Of a DNA stretch of 64,000 nucleotides, positions 53,268-60,841 are shown piece by piece. The notes under the pieces were generated by a model that did not search any database, was not told the DNA's origin, and saw nothing but the letters and a program-made list of their open reading frames with translations. The stretch comes from CAIUPE01 sp046092445 (GTDB lineage Bacteria > Pseudomonadota > Alphaproteobacteria > Rhizobiales > Beijerinckiaceae), in assembly GCA_046092445.1 (NCBI GenBank), contig JBJTDR010000017.1, positions 48,481-112,480 of the forward strand, read 5' to 3'. The first letter of the stretch is position 1. Every line of letters begins with the position of its first letter. The translations under genes were made by a program, and so were the position numbers.

Positions 53268-54295
53268 CAGGCAACCTCCCGACCAGTCTCGATGCTTGCA
53301 CGTGACACCGACTGCCGCCTGTCACGCGCCAGAAAGAGCGAAACCGTCAATTCCTTGTCGGATGCATCCGGCGGAGCGATATCGACATGACCAACCGCGT
53401 CAAGCCCCGCTTCAACCAGCCACTGCGTCATCTGTCCCATCGAGAACCCCAGCCTGCGATGTGCTTGCGTTTCCCGTAAAAATTCGAGTTCATGCGGCGC
53501 AAAATCCACCACAAGCAATCGTCCGCCCGGTACCAAAGCTTTTTTTGCCTCATTCAGTGCCCGCGCCGGATCATCGAGAAAATGCAGAACCTGATGCACA
53601 ATCACAAGATCAAACGCGTCGGCTTCCGTCGGCAACGCATAGATATCGCCCTGCCGAAGCTCGACGCGCTTGAGCCCCGCCCGCTCAAGATTGGCCCGCG
53701 CAACTGCCAACATGGCGTGGCTTGAATCAATCCCGACAACACGCTCCGCCTGCGCACCAAAAACTTCGAGGATCCGCCCCGTTCCGGTACCGAGATCAAG
53801 CACATTCACCAGTGGATCGTCACCGATCATGCGTTTCATTGCGGCCTCGACCACATCATCCGGCGCATGAAGCGACCGGATCCGGTCCCATTCGGCGGCG
53901 TGACGATTGAAAAATGCTTCCGCCGTTTTCGCACGCTCCATTCTCACGGCGCCGAGGCGTGACTTGTCCGCCGCAATAATCGTATCCGCCGCGTCGATCT
54001 GCTCCGCGAGCATCCGCGCAAGATGCGCCGCTGCCGTCCGCTCCGGTATTCTAAAAAACGCCCACGCGCCCTCGCGGCTGCGCTCGACAAGGCCTGCCTC
54101 GACCATCAGCTTGAGATGGCGCGAAATACGCGGCTGGGATTGCCCGAGAATATCCGTCAGATCGGAGACCGTCAGTTCGCCTTCGACAAGCAATGCGAGA
54201 ATGCGAACCCGCGTATCTTCGCCGACTGCACGCAGTCCGGCGACCAGATCCGAAAGCGGGAAAGATACATTTGAAACCGGCGGGCGCTTCATCAT
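53267..54295 (-). CDS. ArsR-family regulator fused to a SAM-dependent methyltransferase domain
   Basis: A 342-residue two-domain protein. Residues 1-95 are a winged helix (RVRILALLVEGELTVSDLTDILGQSQPRISRHLKLMVEAGLV with the recognition helix QPRISRHLK). Residues 150-330 are a class I methyltransferase (VNVLDLGTGTGRILEVFG, VVGIDSSHAML, DLVIVHQVLHFLDDPARAL). Fused proteins of this kind next to metF are thought to be SAM-sensing repressors of methionine genes (called SamR in comparative work). A 16-base palindrome lies 25 bases upstream of its start, so self-repression of the operon is likely. Catalysis by the methyltransferase domain is not shown. Confidence 0.9.
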   Translation of the reverse strand: MMKRPPVSNVSFPLSDLVAGLRAVGEDTRVRILALLVEGELTVSDLTDILGQSQPRISRHLKLMVEAGLVERSREGAWAFFRIPERTAAAHLARMLAEQIDAADTIIAADKSRLGAVRMERAKTAEAFFNRHAAEWDRIRSLHAPDDVVEAAMKRMIGDDPLVNVLDLGTGTGRILEVFGAQAERVVGIDSSHAMLAVARANLERAGLKRVELRQGDIYALPTEADAFDLVIVHQVLHFLDDPARALNEAKKALVPGGRLLVVDFAPHELEFLRETQAHRRLGFSMGQMTQWLVEAGLDAVGHVDIAPPDASDKELTVSLFLARDRRQSVSRASIETGREVA

Positions 54296-54319
54296 CTCAA
54301 CTCGCTTCCAATTTAACAC

Positions 54320-54335
54320 ATAAAGATATCTTTAT
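54320..54335. promoter_or_regulatory. 16-base palindrome ATAAAGATATCTTTAT, probable ArsR-type operator
   Basis: The sequence is its own reverse complement and lies 25-40 bases upstream of the ArsR-methyltransferase start, in an AT-rich promoter-like stretch. ArsR regulators of methionine and SAM metabolism are known to bind motifs of this kind (GATATC core flanked by AAA/TTT). It would control both the regulator and metF. Confidence 0.72.
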
Positions 54336-54397
54336 ATCATTAAATCAAAAAAGCAAGCAGTTTGTGAACCCCTCAAAGAAGCGCCATTACCCCACAA

Positions 54398-55282
54398 TCA
54401 GGAGCCTTTGACGATCCGTGTTCGCCGTCCGATCAGTACGACACCGACAACGGCAACAGCAAAAATCCACGTCAGCAGATCAACCTGCTCGCCATTCACC
54501 CACGCGGCAAACGCCAATGTAACAAAAGTTTGCAGCAATTGCGTCTGACTCACGCGGGCTTGGCCACCCATCGCGAGCCCCGTGTTCCAGAAGAAAAAGC
54601 CGACATATTGGCTCATCAATCCGAGATAGAAAAACGCGCCCCAATGCGGCAGGGGAACGGCAAAAAGATCGCTGGGCGCAGTCAGAAAGGCAAAGGGCAA
54701 CGTCACAGGCAGACTGATCACAACAGTCCAGGAGATCACCTCCCACCCCGGTCGGCTCTTCGTTAATCCGGCGAGCACCGTATACCCCGAGGCCGCGCTG
54801 AGAACCGCACCCAGTAATAGAACATCTCCAAGCCCGAAACCGCCCTCGCCATCGCGAAGCGAGAACCCTATCACCAGCGCCGCGCCCGCCAGTGCACTCA
54901 GCCAGAACCCGAAAGAGGGCCGCTCTCGCGCCGCAATCGCGCCAAAAAGCGCGACAACCAGCGGCAAAATCCCGAGCACAACGCCGCCATGCGAGGCCGG
55001 CACAAGACTCATCGCAAAACCTGTAAATCCCGGGAACCCGACAATCACAAACACAGCTGCAACACCAAGCCGCATCAACTCTGAACGCGTGGGCACGGGG
55101 CGTCTCAAAACCACCAACACACACAGCGCCACAAGTCCCGCGAGTGCCGCGCGCCCCATCGTCACAAACCACGGATCAAGCGAGACGACTGCAATCCGCG
55201 TCATCGGCAATGTAACGCCAAAAATGATAACGCCGATCGTCCCGATAATCAGCCCGAGCGTTTCCCGCGATACCCCCTTCAA
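54398..55282 (-). CDS. EamA-type DMT superfamily transporter
   Basis: A 294-residue membrane protein with ten hydrophobic segments in two EamA halves (first half from LGLIIGTIGVIIFGVTLPMTR, second from FGLGDVLLLGAVLSAASGYTVLAGL). It probably exports or takes up a small metabolite; none can be named. The start is TTG, overlapping the stop of the B3/4 gene as TTGA, with GAGGTGA four bases ahead; no ATG or GTG is available nearby. Confidence 0.88.
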   Translation of the reverse strand: MKGVSRETLGLIIGTIGVIIFGVTLPMTRIAVVSLDPWFVTMGRAALAGLVALCVLVVLRRPVPTRSELMRLGVAAVFVIVGFPGFTGFAMSLVPASHGGVVLGILPLVVALFGAIAARERPSFGFWLSALAGAALVIGFSLRDGEGGFGLGDVLLLGAVLSAASGYTVLAGLTKSRPGWEVISWTVVISLPVTLPFAFLTAPSDLFAVPLPHWGAFFYLGLMSQYVGFFFWNTGLAMGGQARVSQTQLLQTFVTLAFAAWVNGEQVDLLTWIFAVAVVGVVLIGRRTRIVKGS

Positions 55283-55989
55283 AATGTCACCTCGGCCCGT
55301 GCCGCATCCGCTACGCCAATCCGGACTTTCGCGCCGCAATCCCGAACGAGCAGTGTCGCCAACGCCTCGGCTGCCGCCAATGGATCACCCGCACCGTTCG
55401 ATTGTAACGTTACGATAGCGCGCTTTGTTGCGGGCGTGATGATCGAGCGCGCATCCTGCCGCCAGTTCCAGCGTCTGCAAAGCACATGTCGTGCATCCGC
55501 ATAGACAACTTCACCCTCTTTCGGCGGATCATTCGGATCGTCTCCCACTTCTGCCGCCATATCGATGAACGTGTCACCCGCGCGCGAAAACCGGAACGCG
55601 AACGGCCCCTCCGTCTTGTCGAGATCGTCCGCACCAACGCATAATTCATGCGCCAGCGATATCCCGTTATACGCATCCACAAAACCGTTGATCCCCGGCA
55701 ATTCGCGTTCCGCGAGAATATTCTTGATCAACCGTTCGACCGAACACCGATAACTCGTCTTCTTGATCCCGAAGGCGCGATACGCCGCCCGCCACGCCGC
55801 AATCCCCGGAATATCCGAAAGCTCCGTCCCGCCCCATCGCGTCCGGCATTCCGCCTCATAAGACGCAATCTCGGCATCAAGCGCACCGGACCGCTCGGTC
55901 TTGATCGACAAATCTTCTGCCACCAGCACCGCAACGCGGAAATCAGGAAACTGTTGCGTTAACTCGGCAATAGAAAGTGTGGTCGTCAT
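55279..55989 (-). CDS. B3/B4 tRNA-binding domain protein
   Basis: A 236-residue protein made of the B3/4 domain otherwise found in the beta subunit of phenylalanyl-tRNA synthetase. IPGIAAWRAAYRAFGIKKTSYRCSVERL and the segment VDAYNGISLAHELCVGADD are characteristic of the free-standing form. The related editing domain removes mischarged amino acids from tRNA, but whether this protein does so is unknown. It is translationally coupled with the transporter that follows. Confidence 0.88.
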   Translation of the reverse strand: MTTTLSIAELTQQFPDFRVAVLVAEDLSIKTERSGALDAEIASYEAECRTRWGGTELSDIPGIAAWRAAYRAFGIKKTSYRCSVERLIKNILAERELPGINGFVDAYNGISLAHELCVGADDLDKTEGPFAFRFSRAGDTFIDMAAEVGDDPNDPPKEGEVVYADARHVLCRRWNWRQDARSIITPATKRAIVTLQSNGAGDPLAAAEALATLLVRDCGAKVRIGVADAARAEVTF

Positions 55990-56068
55990 GGCAAATCTCG
56001 AAAATGAAAAGAGAGCACGAACTCCGCCACGCGCTCGGGGAAGTCAAGAGGGCAGGACGAAAGACGCA

Positions 56069-56382
56069 TCACGGCGTGAGTTTCAATTTCACGCCGTCCG
56101 CCCTGACAATATCCCTGAAACGCGGATGATCACGCGTCAAATCAACAATATCGACCGTGTAAGGCAAGTCGGACTCGTCGAATGCGTCCGAAAGCGCAAG
56201 ATCTTCGGCCAGCGTCAGTGGCCGCATGGCATCTATTGCGAGATCCAGATCGGACGAGCGCTTCCCCCGTCCCGTGGCGCGCGATCCGAACACAAAACCT
56301 CGCTCCCGGGGGGCAACACCGTTTTCAAAATCGCCTCAACAATTTCTCGATCCTGCGTCCTGATATCAATCTGGTCAGTCAC
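56069..56382 (-). pseudogene. MNT-type nucleotidyltransferase antitoxin, frameshifted
   Basis: The frame starts GTG at 56382, overlapping the HEPN stop, and reads VTDQIDIRTQDREIVEAIL and on to LPPGSEV. It then goes out of frame at a run of four T residues (minus strand, 56297-56294). Adding one T restores the continuous protein, giving VFVFGSRATGRGKRSSDLDL, the GSx10DxD signature of minimal nucleotidyltransferases, and a normal C terminus ending at 56069. It is either a true one-base deletion or a sequencing error in a short homopolymer. The 3' part could still start at a GTG (56293), but would lack the first helix. Confidence 0.78.
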
Positions 56383-56806
56383 GCTGTAACTCCTGACGTC
56401 TTCGAATTTCACCGCACAGAAACTTCGCCTCACGCAAAAAAGTTGGAATGCCCTCAAATACTTCGAGCGCCTTGCGCTCGTTATAAGCACGGCTTGTTGT
56501 TCCACGATCTTTCCGGAATTGTTTCCATTCAACCAACTCGGCTTGCAAAACCCCCACTTCATATCCGCGTCTCACAAGATCGTTGAACGTCATCTCGTCG
56601 ATTGCGCTCGGATTGGGATCAAGTGTTTCGAGAAACCTTTTGAGAGTCTTTACCGCCAATTCATAGGTGAATTCGAATGCCTGAATGGAGGCCGCACGCA
56701 GATGCAATGCAAGACGCGGATCGTTTCGGGACATGTCGGATCGACAGAAACTGAGCGCTTCCTCAACTTGCTCGATCGCTTTTTCGAAAGTGGAGAGGTC
56801 GATCAT
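56375..56806 (-). CDS. HEPN-domain protein (nucleotidyltransferase substrate-binding / toxin family)
   Basis: A 143-residue helical protein matching the HI0074-like family: ALHLRAASIQAFEFTYELAVKTLKRFLE and FNDLVRRGYEVGVLQAELVEWKQF. In HEPN toxins of this kind the motif RX4HXY holds the ribonuclease residues and the tyrosine that the MNT partner modifies with AMP. Here it reads R101-GTTS-R106-A-Y108: the arginine and tyrosine remain but the histidine is an arginine. The ribonuclease is probably dead. The partner gene directly downstream is frameshifted. Confidence 0.85.
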   Translation of the reverse strand: MIDLSTFEKAIEQVEEALSFCRSDMSRNDPRLALHLRAASIQAFEFTYELAVKTLKRFLETLDPNPSAIDEMTFNDLVRRGYEVGVLQAELVEWKQFRKDRGTTSRAYNERKALEVFEGIPTFLREAKFLCGEIRRRQELQRD

Positions 56807-56910
56807 CGCCCTGCTATCTTGTAGATTGAAAAGTCCAAATTCTATCTCGTGATCGAAATTAACAGAAAAAAGAAGCTAAAACACTCATTTGAGTCTCGCG
56901 TGTAGCCCCC

Positions 56911-58383
56911 TCACCGGAACGGTGGCTCGTCAAAACTTCTGAGCTTCCGCGAATGCGCCGTGCCGCTCTGTCCCTTCAGCACATCGAGCGCCGCAATACC
57001 GATATCGAGATGCTCGCTCACGGCGCGCTCATAGAACGCATTCGCCGCGCCCGGCAGCTTGATCTCGCCATGCAGCGGCTTGTCAGAGACGCAAAGCAAC
57101 GTGCCATAGGGCACCCGAAACCGGAACCCCTGCGCCGCGATCGTGCCGCTCTCCATATCCACCGCAATCGCGCGGGAGAGATTGATCCGGCGCCGCTCCT
57201 GCGACCAGCGCAATTCCCAGTTCCGGTCATCATAGGTCACAACCGTACCGGTGCGAAGCCGCCGCTTCAGCGCCTCGCCGCGATCCCCCGTCACACTTGC
57301 CGCCGCCTCCTGCAGCGCAACCTGCACTTCGGCAAGCGCCGGGATCGGCATCTCTGTCGGCACGACACTGTCCAGAATGCCATCTTCCCGCAAATAGCCA
57401 TGCGCCAGCACATAATCGCCGATCTGCTGCGATTGCCGCAATCCGCCGCAATGTCCCACCATCAGCCACGCATGCGGACGCAGCACGGCAAGATGGTCCG
57501 TCATCGTTTTTGCATTCGACGGGCCCACCCCAATATTCGCCAGTGTCACACCCTGCCCGAATGGCGTGGTCAGATGATAGGTCGGCATCTGGAATTTCTG
57601 CCACGGCGATGTCCGGATCAATGTCTCGATATCGGTATCGCTCGTCGCCGCCGTAATCGTCGCGCCGCCCGGCAAGACCAGACTGTTGTAAGGCCCGTCT
57701 TTACGAACCTCGTTGACGCCCCGCCGGATGAATTGATCGACATAGCGGTGATAATTCGTCAGCAGAATCCAAGGTTGCACCGCGCGCCAATCCGTTCCCG
57801 TATAATGCACAAGGCGGCGCAGCGAATAATCGACACGCACCGCATCAAACAGGGCCAGCGGTCTCGGGCGATCATCCCTGAAGTCCCATAACCCGTCGGC
57901 AATTTCATCCCCGACTTCCGACAATCTCGGCGGCGGGAAGAACCGCGTGAGATCGGCGGCATTCACCTTGCCGCGCCCCAATTCGTCGCCGCTTTCGAAC
58001 ACATAGGGATAGGGAATATCCTGTGTGCTGACGCCAACCTCGACCCGCGCCTCGAAATCTTCTATCAACGGGCGTAATTGCTCGATGAGATAATTTTTGA
58101 AGGCCGAGGGCTGGGTAATCGTCGTCGTGTAAACGCCAGGCACAGAAAACTTTGCGAAAGCGCGCGCACTTGTCGGCACAAGCCCGTCGGGTGAATAGGT
58201 GATTGTGAGTTCGGGATACCGGTATCGCGCCCGCTCGGCGAGCGTCGGCGTTACTCCGGACGTCAAAAAACGCTCCAGTCCGTCACGTAAAACAGTGCTG
58301 GCTTCGGCATAAAGCGCTTCGAGAACGGCAACCGTCTCCTCCGGAGTATGGGTCACACGTCGTTGGTGCATCAAATCAGTCAT
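56911..58383 (-). CDS. amn: AMP nucleosidase
   Basis: A 490-residue enzyme that splits AMP into adenine and ribose 5-phosphate. The N-terminal Amn domain (ARYRYPELTITYSPDGLVP, VEVGVSTQDIPYPYVFESGDEL) is followed by a phosphorylase-type domain (TLANIGVGPSNAKTMTDHLAVLRPHAWLMVGHCGGL and IAVDMESGTIAAQGFRFRV, containing the catalytic-site glutamate). The length fits the family. It is divergent from the MgtC-like gene. Confidence 0.95.
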   Translation of the reverse strand: MTDLMHQRRVTHTPEETVAVLEALYAEASTVLRDGLERFLTSGVTPTLAERARYRYPELTITYSPDGLVPTSARAFAKFSVPGVYTTTITQPSAFKNYLIEQLRPLIEDFEARVEVGVSTQDIPYPYVFESGDELGRGKVNAADLTRFFPPPRLSEVGDEIADGLWDFRDDRPRPLALFDAVRVDYSLRRLVHYTGTDWRAVQPWILLTNYHRYVDQFIRRGVNEVRKDGPYNSLVLPGGATITAATSDTDIETLIRTSPWQKFQMPTYHLTTPFGQGVTLANIGVGPSNAKTMTDHLAVLRPHAWLMVGHCGGLRQSQQIGDYVLAHGYLREDGILDSVVPTEMPIPALAEVQVALQEAAASVTGDRGEALKRRLRTGTVVTYDDRNWELRWSQERRRINLSRAIAVDMESGTIAAQGFRFRVPYGTLLCVSDKPLHGEIKLPGAANAFYERAVSEHLDIGIAALDVLKGQSGTAHSRKLRSFDEPPFR

Positions 58384-58491
58384 GGGTGGCGGTCCCGGAT
58401 ACGTTCACTATGAGCAATAAATCTATGACGCATTTACCAATAAACACGGTGTATCATAATCCTGTCCGCAAGACGACACCGGGAACGAAAA

Positions 58492-59754
58492 ATGCCTGAT
58501 TTTGAAACGTCGCTTGCCCGCCTTGCCATCGCCCTCGCCATCGGCCTTCTGATCGGGTTGGAGCGCGGCTGGTCATCCCGTGAAGAGAAGGACGGCGGAC
58601 GGGCCGCCGGCATCAGGACTCACGCCCTCTCCGGCTTGCTCGGCGGCGTCTCGGGTCAATTATCAAGCCTGACGGATCCAAGTGTTCTTGGTCTCGCCTT
58701 TCTGGCGTTTGCCCTTGTCACGGGTCTCTTTCACTGGGCTGAAATGCGGGTGGATCGGAGCGTCAGCGCCACGGGTGCCGTCGCGGGTCTGCTCGGCTTT
58801 GCGCTTGGTGCCTACGCCGTTCTTGGCGACCCGACAACAGCCGCCGCTGCCGCCGTTGCCAGCGTTATTCTGCTGGCACTCAAACAACCTTTGCATGGCT
58901 GGCTCAAACGCCTCGAATGGGCCGATATACGCGCGGTTCTGATCCTGGCCACAATGACATTCCTGTTTCTGCCCGTGCTGCCGGATTATGCCCTTGATCC
59001 GTGGGGCGCCCTGAACCCCGCACAAATCTGGAAATACGCCATTTTCATTTGCACCATTTCGTTTTCTGGCTACATCGTCACCCATATCTTTGGGGCACGA
59101 ACGGGGATCACGATTGCCGCACTCGCTGGCGGCATTGTCTCATCGACAGCCACGACCCTGTCACTCGCCCGCTTCGCCCGCTCCGATCCGGGAGCCTCGC
59201 GTCTGGCTGCCGGTGGCGCGCTCTTGTCCGGTGCCGTCATGGCCGCGCGCGTCTTGTTGATCACGTTCACATTGGCCCCCGCGCTACTGTCGGGGATTGC
59301 CGCGCCGCTCTTCACCGCCATGGCGGTGCAACTCTTGATCGGCGGGATCTATCTTAATCAGGGCGAACCTACTCCGACGCCCCCTATGAACCTGCATAAT
59401 CCCTTCGATCTCGTAAGCGCGTTTCAGCTTGCGGCTCTGATTGGCTTTATCCTTTTGGTGACCGCGATCACACTTCAATATCTTGGCGAGCAAGCGCTCC
59501 TCGCACTTGCCGCGCTGTCAGGCATTGCGGATGTCGATGCGATAACCCTTTCGCTTGCCGAAATGGCTGATGGGGCCGAGAAGCCGCAAACGCTCATGCT
59601 TGGCATTCTCATCGCAGCCTCAACCAATGCCCTCACAAAAATCGGCATTTCAGCCTTCATAGGCGGCCGATCAATCGCGCTATGGTTTGGCTTGGGCACC
59701 TTAACTGCAGTGGGGTCAGGTGCGATCATGCTGATACTTTGGCCTCTCGGCTGA
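58492..59754 (+). CDS. MgtC/SapB and DUF4010 domain membrane protein
   Basis: A 420-residue polytopic protein with about twelve hydrophobic segments. The N-terminal half is MgtC/SapB-like (ALAIGLLIGLERGWSSR, AGIRTHALSGLLGGVSGQLSS, RSVSATGAVAGLLGFALG) and the C-terminal half DUF4010 (GGIVSSTATTLSLARFARS, GIADVDAITLSLAEMAD). Related proteins are linked to magnesium or acid stress, but the transported substance is unknown. Confidence 0.9.
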   Translation: MPDFETSLARLAIALAIGLLIGLERGWSSREEKDGGRAAGIRTHALSGLLGGVSGQLSSLTDPSVLGLAFLAFALVTGLFHWAEMRVDRSVSATGAVAGLLGFALGAYAVLGDPTTAAAAAVASVILLALKQPLHGWLKRLEWADIRAVLILATMTFLFLPVLPDYALDPWGALNPAQIWKYAIFICTISFSGYIVTHIFGARTGITIAALAGGIVSSTATTLSLARFARSDPGASRLAAGGALLSGAVMAARVLLITFTLAPALLSGIAAPLFTAMAVQLLIGGIYLNQGEPTPTPPMNLHNPFDLVSAFQLAALIGFILLVTAITLQYLGEQALLALAALSGIADVDAITLSLAEMADGAEKPQTLMLGILIAASTNALTKIGISAFIGGRSIALWFGLGTLTAVGSGAIMLILWPLG

Positions 59755-59809
59755 AGCTCTAACGTTGCAAAAAACAAACAAGGTTGCCCTTGGCCTTGAA
59801 CAGCATTAA

Positions 59810-59824
59810 ATACGTAACACGTAT
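59810..59824. promoter_or_regulatory. inverted repeat ATACGT-AAC-ACGTAT before the MazEF-like pair
   Basis: Six-base arms with a three-base centre lie 20-34 bases upstream of the antitoxin start, in an AT-rich stretch that could hold the -10 box (CGTATAAAG). This is where toxin-antitoxin complexes usually bind. A TTGAAC further upstream may be the -35 box. Confidence 0.5.
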
Positions 59825-59843
59825 AAAGGCTAAAGAGAGCACA

Positions 59844-60074
59844 ATGCACAAGAAGATGACCATCACCCTCGATGAAGCCGTCTATGACGGCCTCTACCGC
59901 ACCATCGGAAAACGGCATATCAGCCAGTTTATCGAAAACCTTGTGCGTCCCCATGTTCTCGATACGGCACTTGATAATGGCTATCGCGCAATGGCCGCCG
60001 ATACCGAACGCGAAACCGACGCGCTTGAATGGTCGAACGCTCTATCAGGCGATCTTGATCATGAAGCGCGGTGA
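59844..60074 (+). CDS. antitoxin of a MazEF-like pair, ribbon-helix-helix type
   Basis: A 76-residue protein. KKMTITLDEAVYDGLYRTIGKRHISQFIENLVRPHV has the strand-helix-helix pattern of a MetJ/Arc-type DNA-binding domain, and the acidic tail (ADTERETDALEWSNALSGDLDHEAR) is a likely toxin-binding part. The toxin gene overlaps its last 14 bases. The ATG at 59844 follows AAAGAGAGC, which serves as the ribosome binding site. Confidence 0.82.
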   Translation: MHKKMTITLDEAVYDGLYRTIGKRHISQFIENLVRPHVLDTALDNGYRAMAADTERETDALEWSNALSGDLDHEAR

Positions 60075-60387
60075 CGTCTGGTGGGTTGAATTCGATCCTG
60101 CCCTCGGCAGCGAAATCAAAAAGACCCGCCTCGCCATCATTGTAAGCAATAACTCTGCTAATCGCCATTTAACCCGCGTGATTGTCGTACCGCTCACCAG
60201 CAATACCGAGCGGCTCTACCCCGGAGAAGCGTTGGTCACGCTATCGGATCAACCCTCAAAAGCAATGGCCGATCAAATCATGACGGTCGATAAGCGTCGT
60301 CTAAAATCGAAAATTGCCACGCTGACTAAATCAGACCTTCGCGACGTCGAAGCTGCAATCTTGGTGCAATTGGGTTTGCCGAAATAG
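60061..60387 (+). CDS. mazF: MazF/PemK-type endoribonuclease toxin
   Basis: A 108-residue toxin beginning MKRGDVWWVEFDPALGSEIKK, the usual MazF opening, with RLAIIVSNNSANRH, VIVVPLTSNTERLYP and KAMADQIMTVDKRRL as the next family blocks. MazF proteins cut mRNA at short specific sequences. The start lies inside the antitoxin gene, and the frame open further upstream has no family support. Confidence 0.92.
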   Translation: MKRGDVWWVEFDPALGSEIKKTRLAIIVSNNSANRHLTRVIVVPLTSNTERLYPGEALVTLSDQPSKAMADQIMTVDKRRLKSKIATLTKSDLRDVEAAILVQLGLPK

Positions 60388-60496
60388 GAGAAACCCGAGA
60401 ATAATGCAGGAAGTGCTGCTCTCACGACGGCTCGTTGCACAATCGGAACACGTTTCCTGACGAGCGAGGTGTCGTTAACACTCGCAAAGGAGGCCA

Positions 60497-60802
60497 ATGA
60501 TGACAGTTGAAACCCTGCCTTCGGACCCAACAGAGCATTTATCATCAGATTCAGCACGAAATGCCTATCTTGAAGCAGCCTTCGAGGATGGCGACCCGAG
60601 CGTCATTGCCGCTGCACTCGGTGATATTGCGCGATCAAAAGGCGTATCCAATTTGGCAAAGCAAGCCGGACTGAGCCGTGATGTGATTTATAAAACCTTC
60701 CGGGCCAAAGGTAATCCAACACTCGGATCGGTTTCAAAACTGGCATCAGCCCTTGGCTATCGACTTTCGGTGACGGAAATCACCAAGCCAGATATTGCTT
60801 AG
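60497..60802 (+). CDS. HigA/addiction-module antidote family protein without a visible toxin
   Basis: A 101-residue protein with a C-terminal helix-turn-helix (VSNLAKQAGLSRDVIYKTFRAKGNPTLGSVSKLASALGYRL) and the N-terminal family stretch ARNAYLEAAFEDGDPSVIAAALGDIARSKG. In these modules a RelE-type toxin gene normally precedes it. The 109 bases between mazF and this gene hold no toxin frame or recognisable remnant, so it appears orphaned. AGGAGG precedes the ATG; a second ATG follows at once. Confidence 0.87.
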   Translation: MMTVETLPSDPTEHLSSDSARNAYLEAAFEDGDPSVIAAALGDIARSKGVSNLAKQAGLSRDVIYKTFRAKGNPTLGSVSKLASALGYRLSVTEITKPDIA

Positions 60803-60841
60803 CGATGCAGACCGCAGAAAAGCGAAATCGATATGCTCGCC

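Noticed and set aside
56233..56562. A 109-codon frame spanning the HEPN-MNT junction
   Set aside because: It reads the end of HEPN out of frame and the start of MNT in frame; it is explained by the MNT frameshift, not a separate gene.
60388..60496. Possible remnant of a RelE-type toxin ahead of the HigA-like gene
   Set aside because: The three frames read through here show no toxin-like residues; the gap looks like plain promoter DNA.
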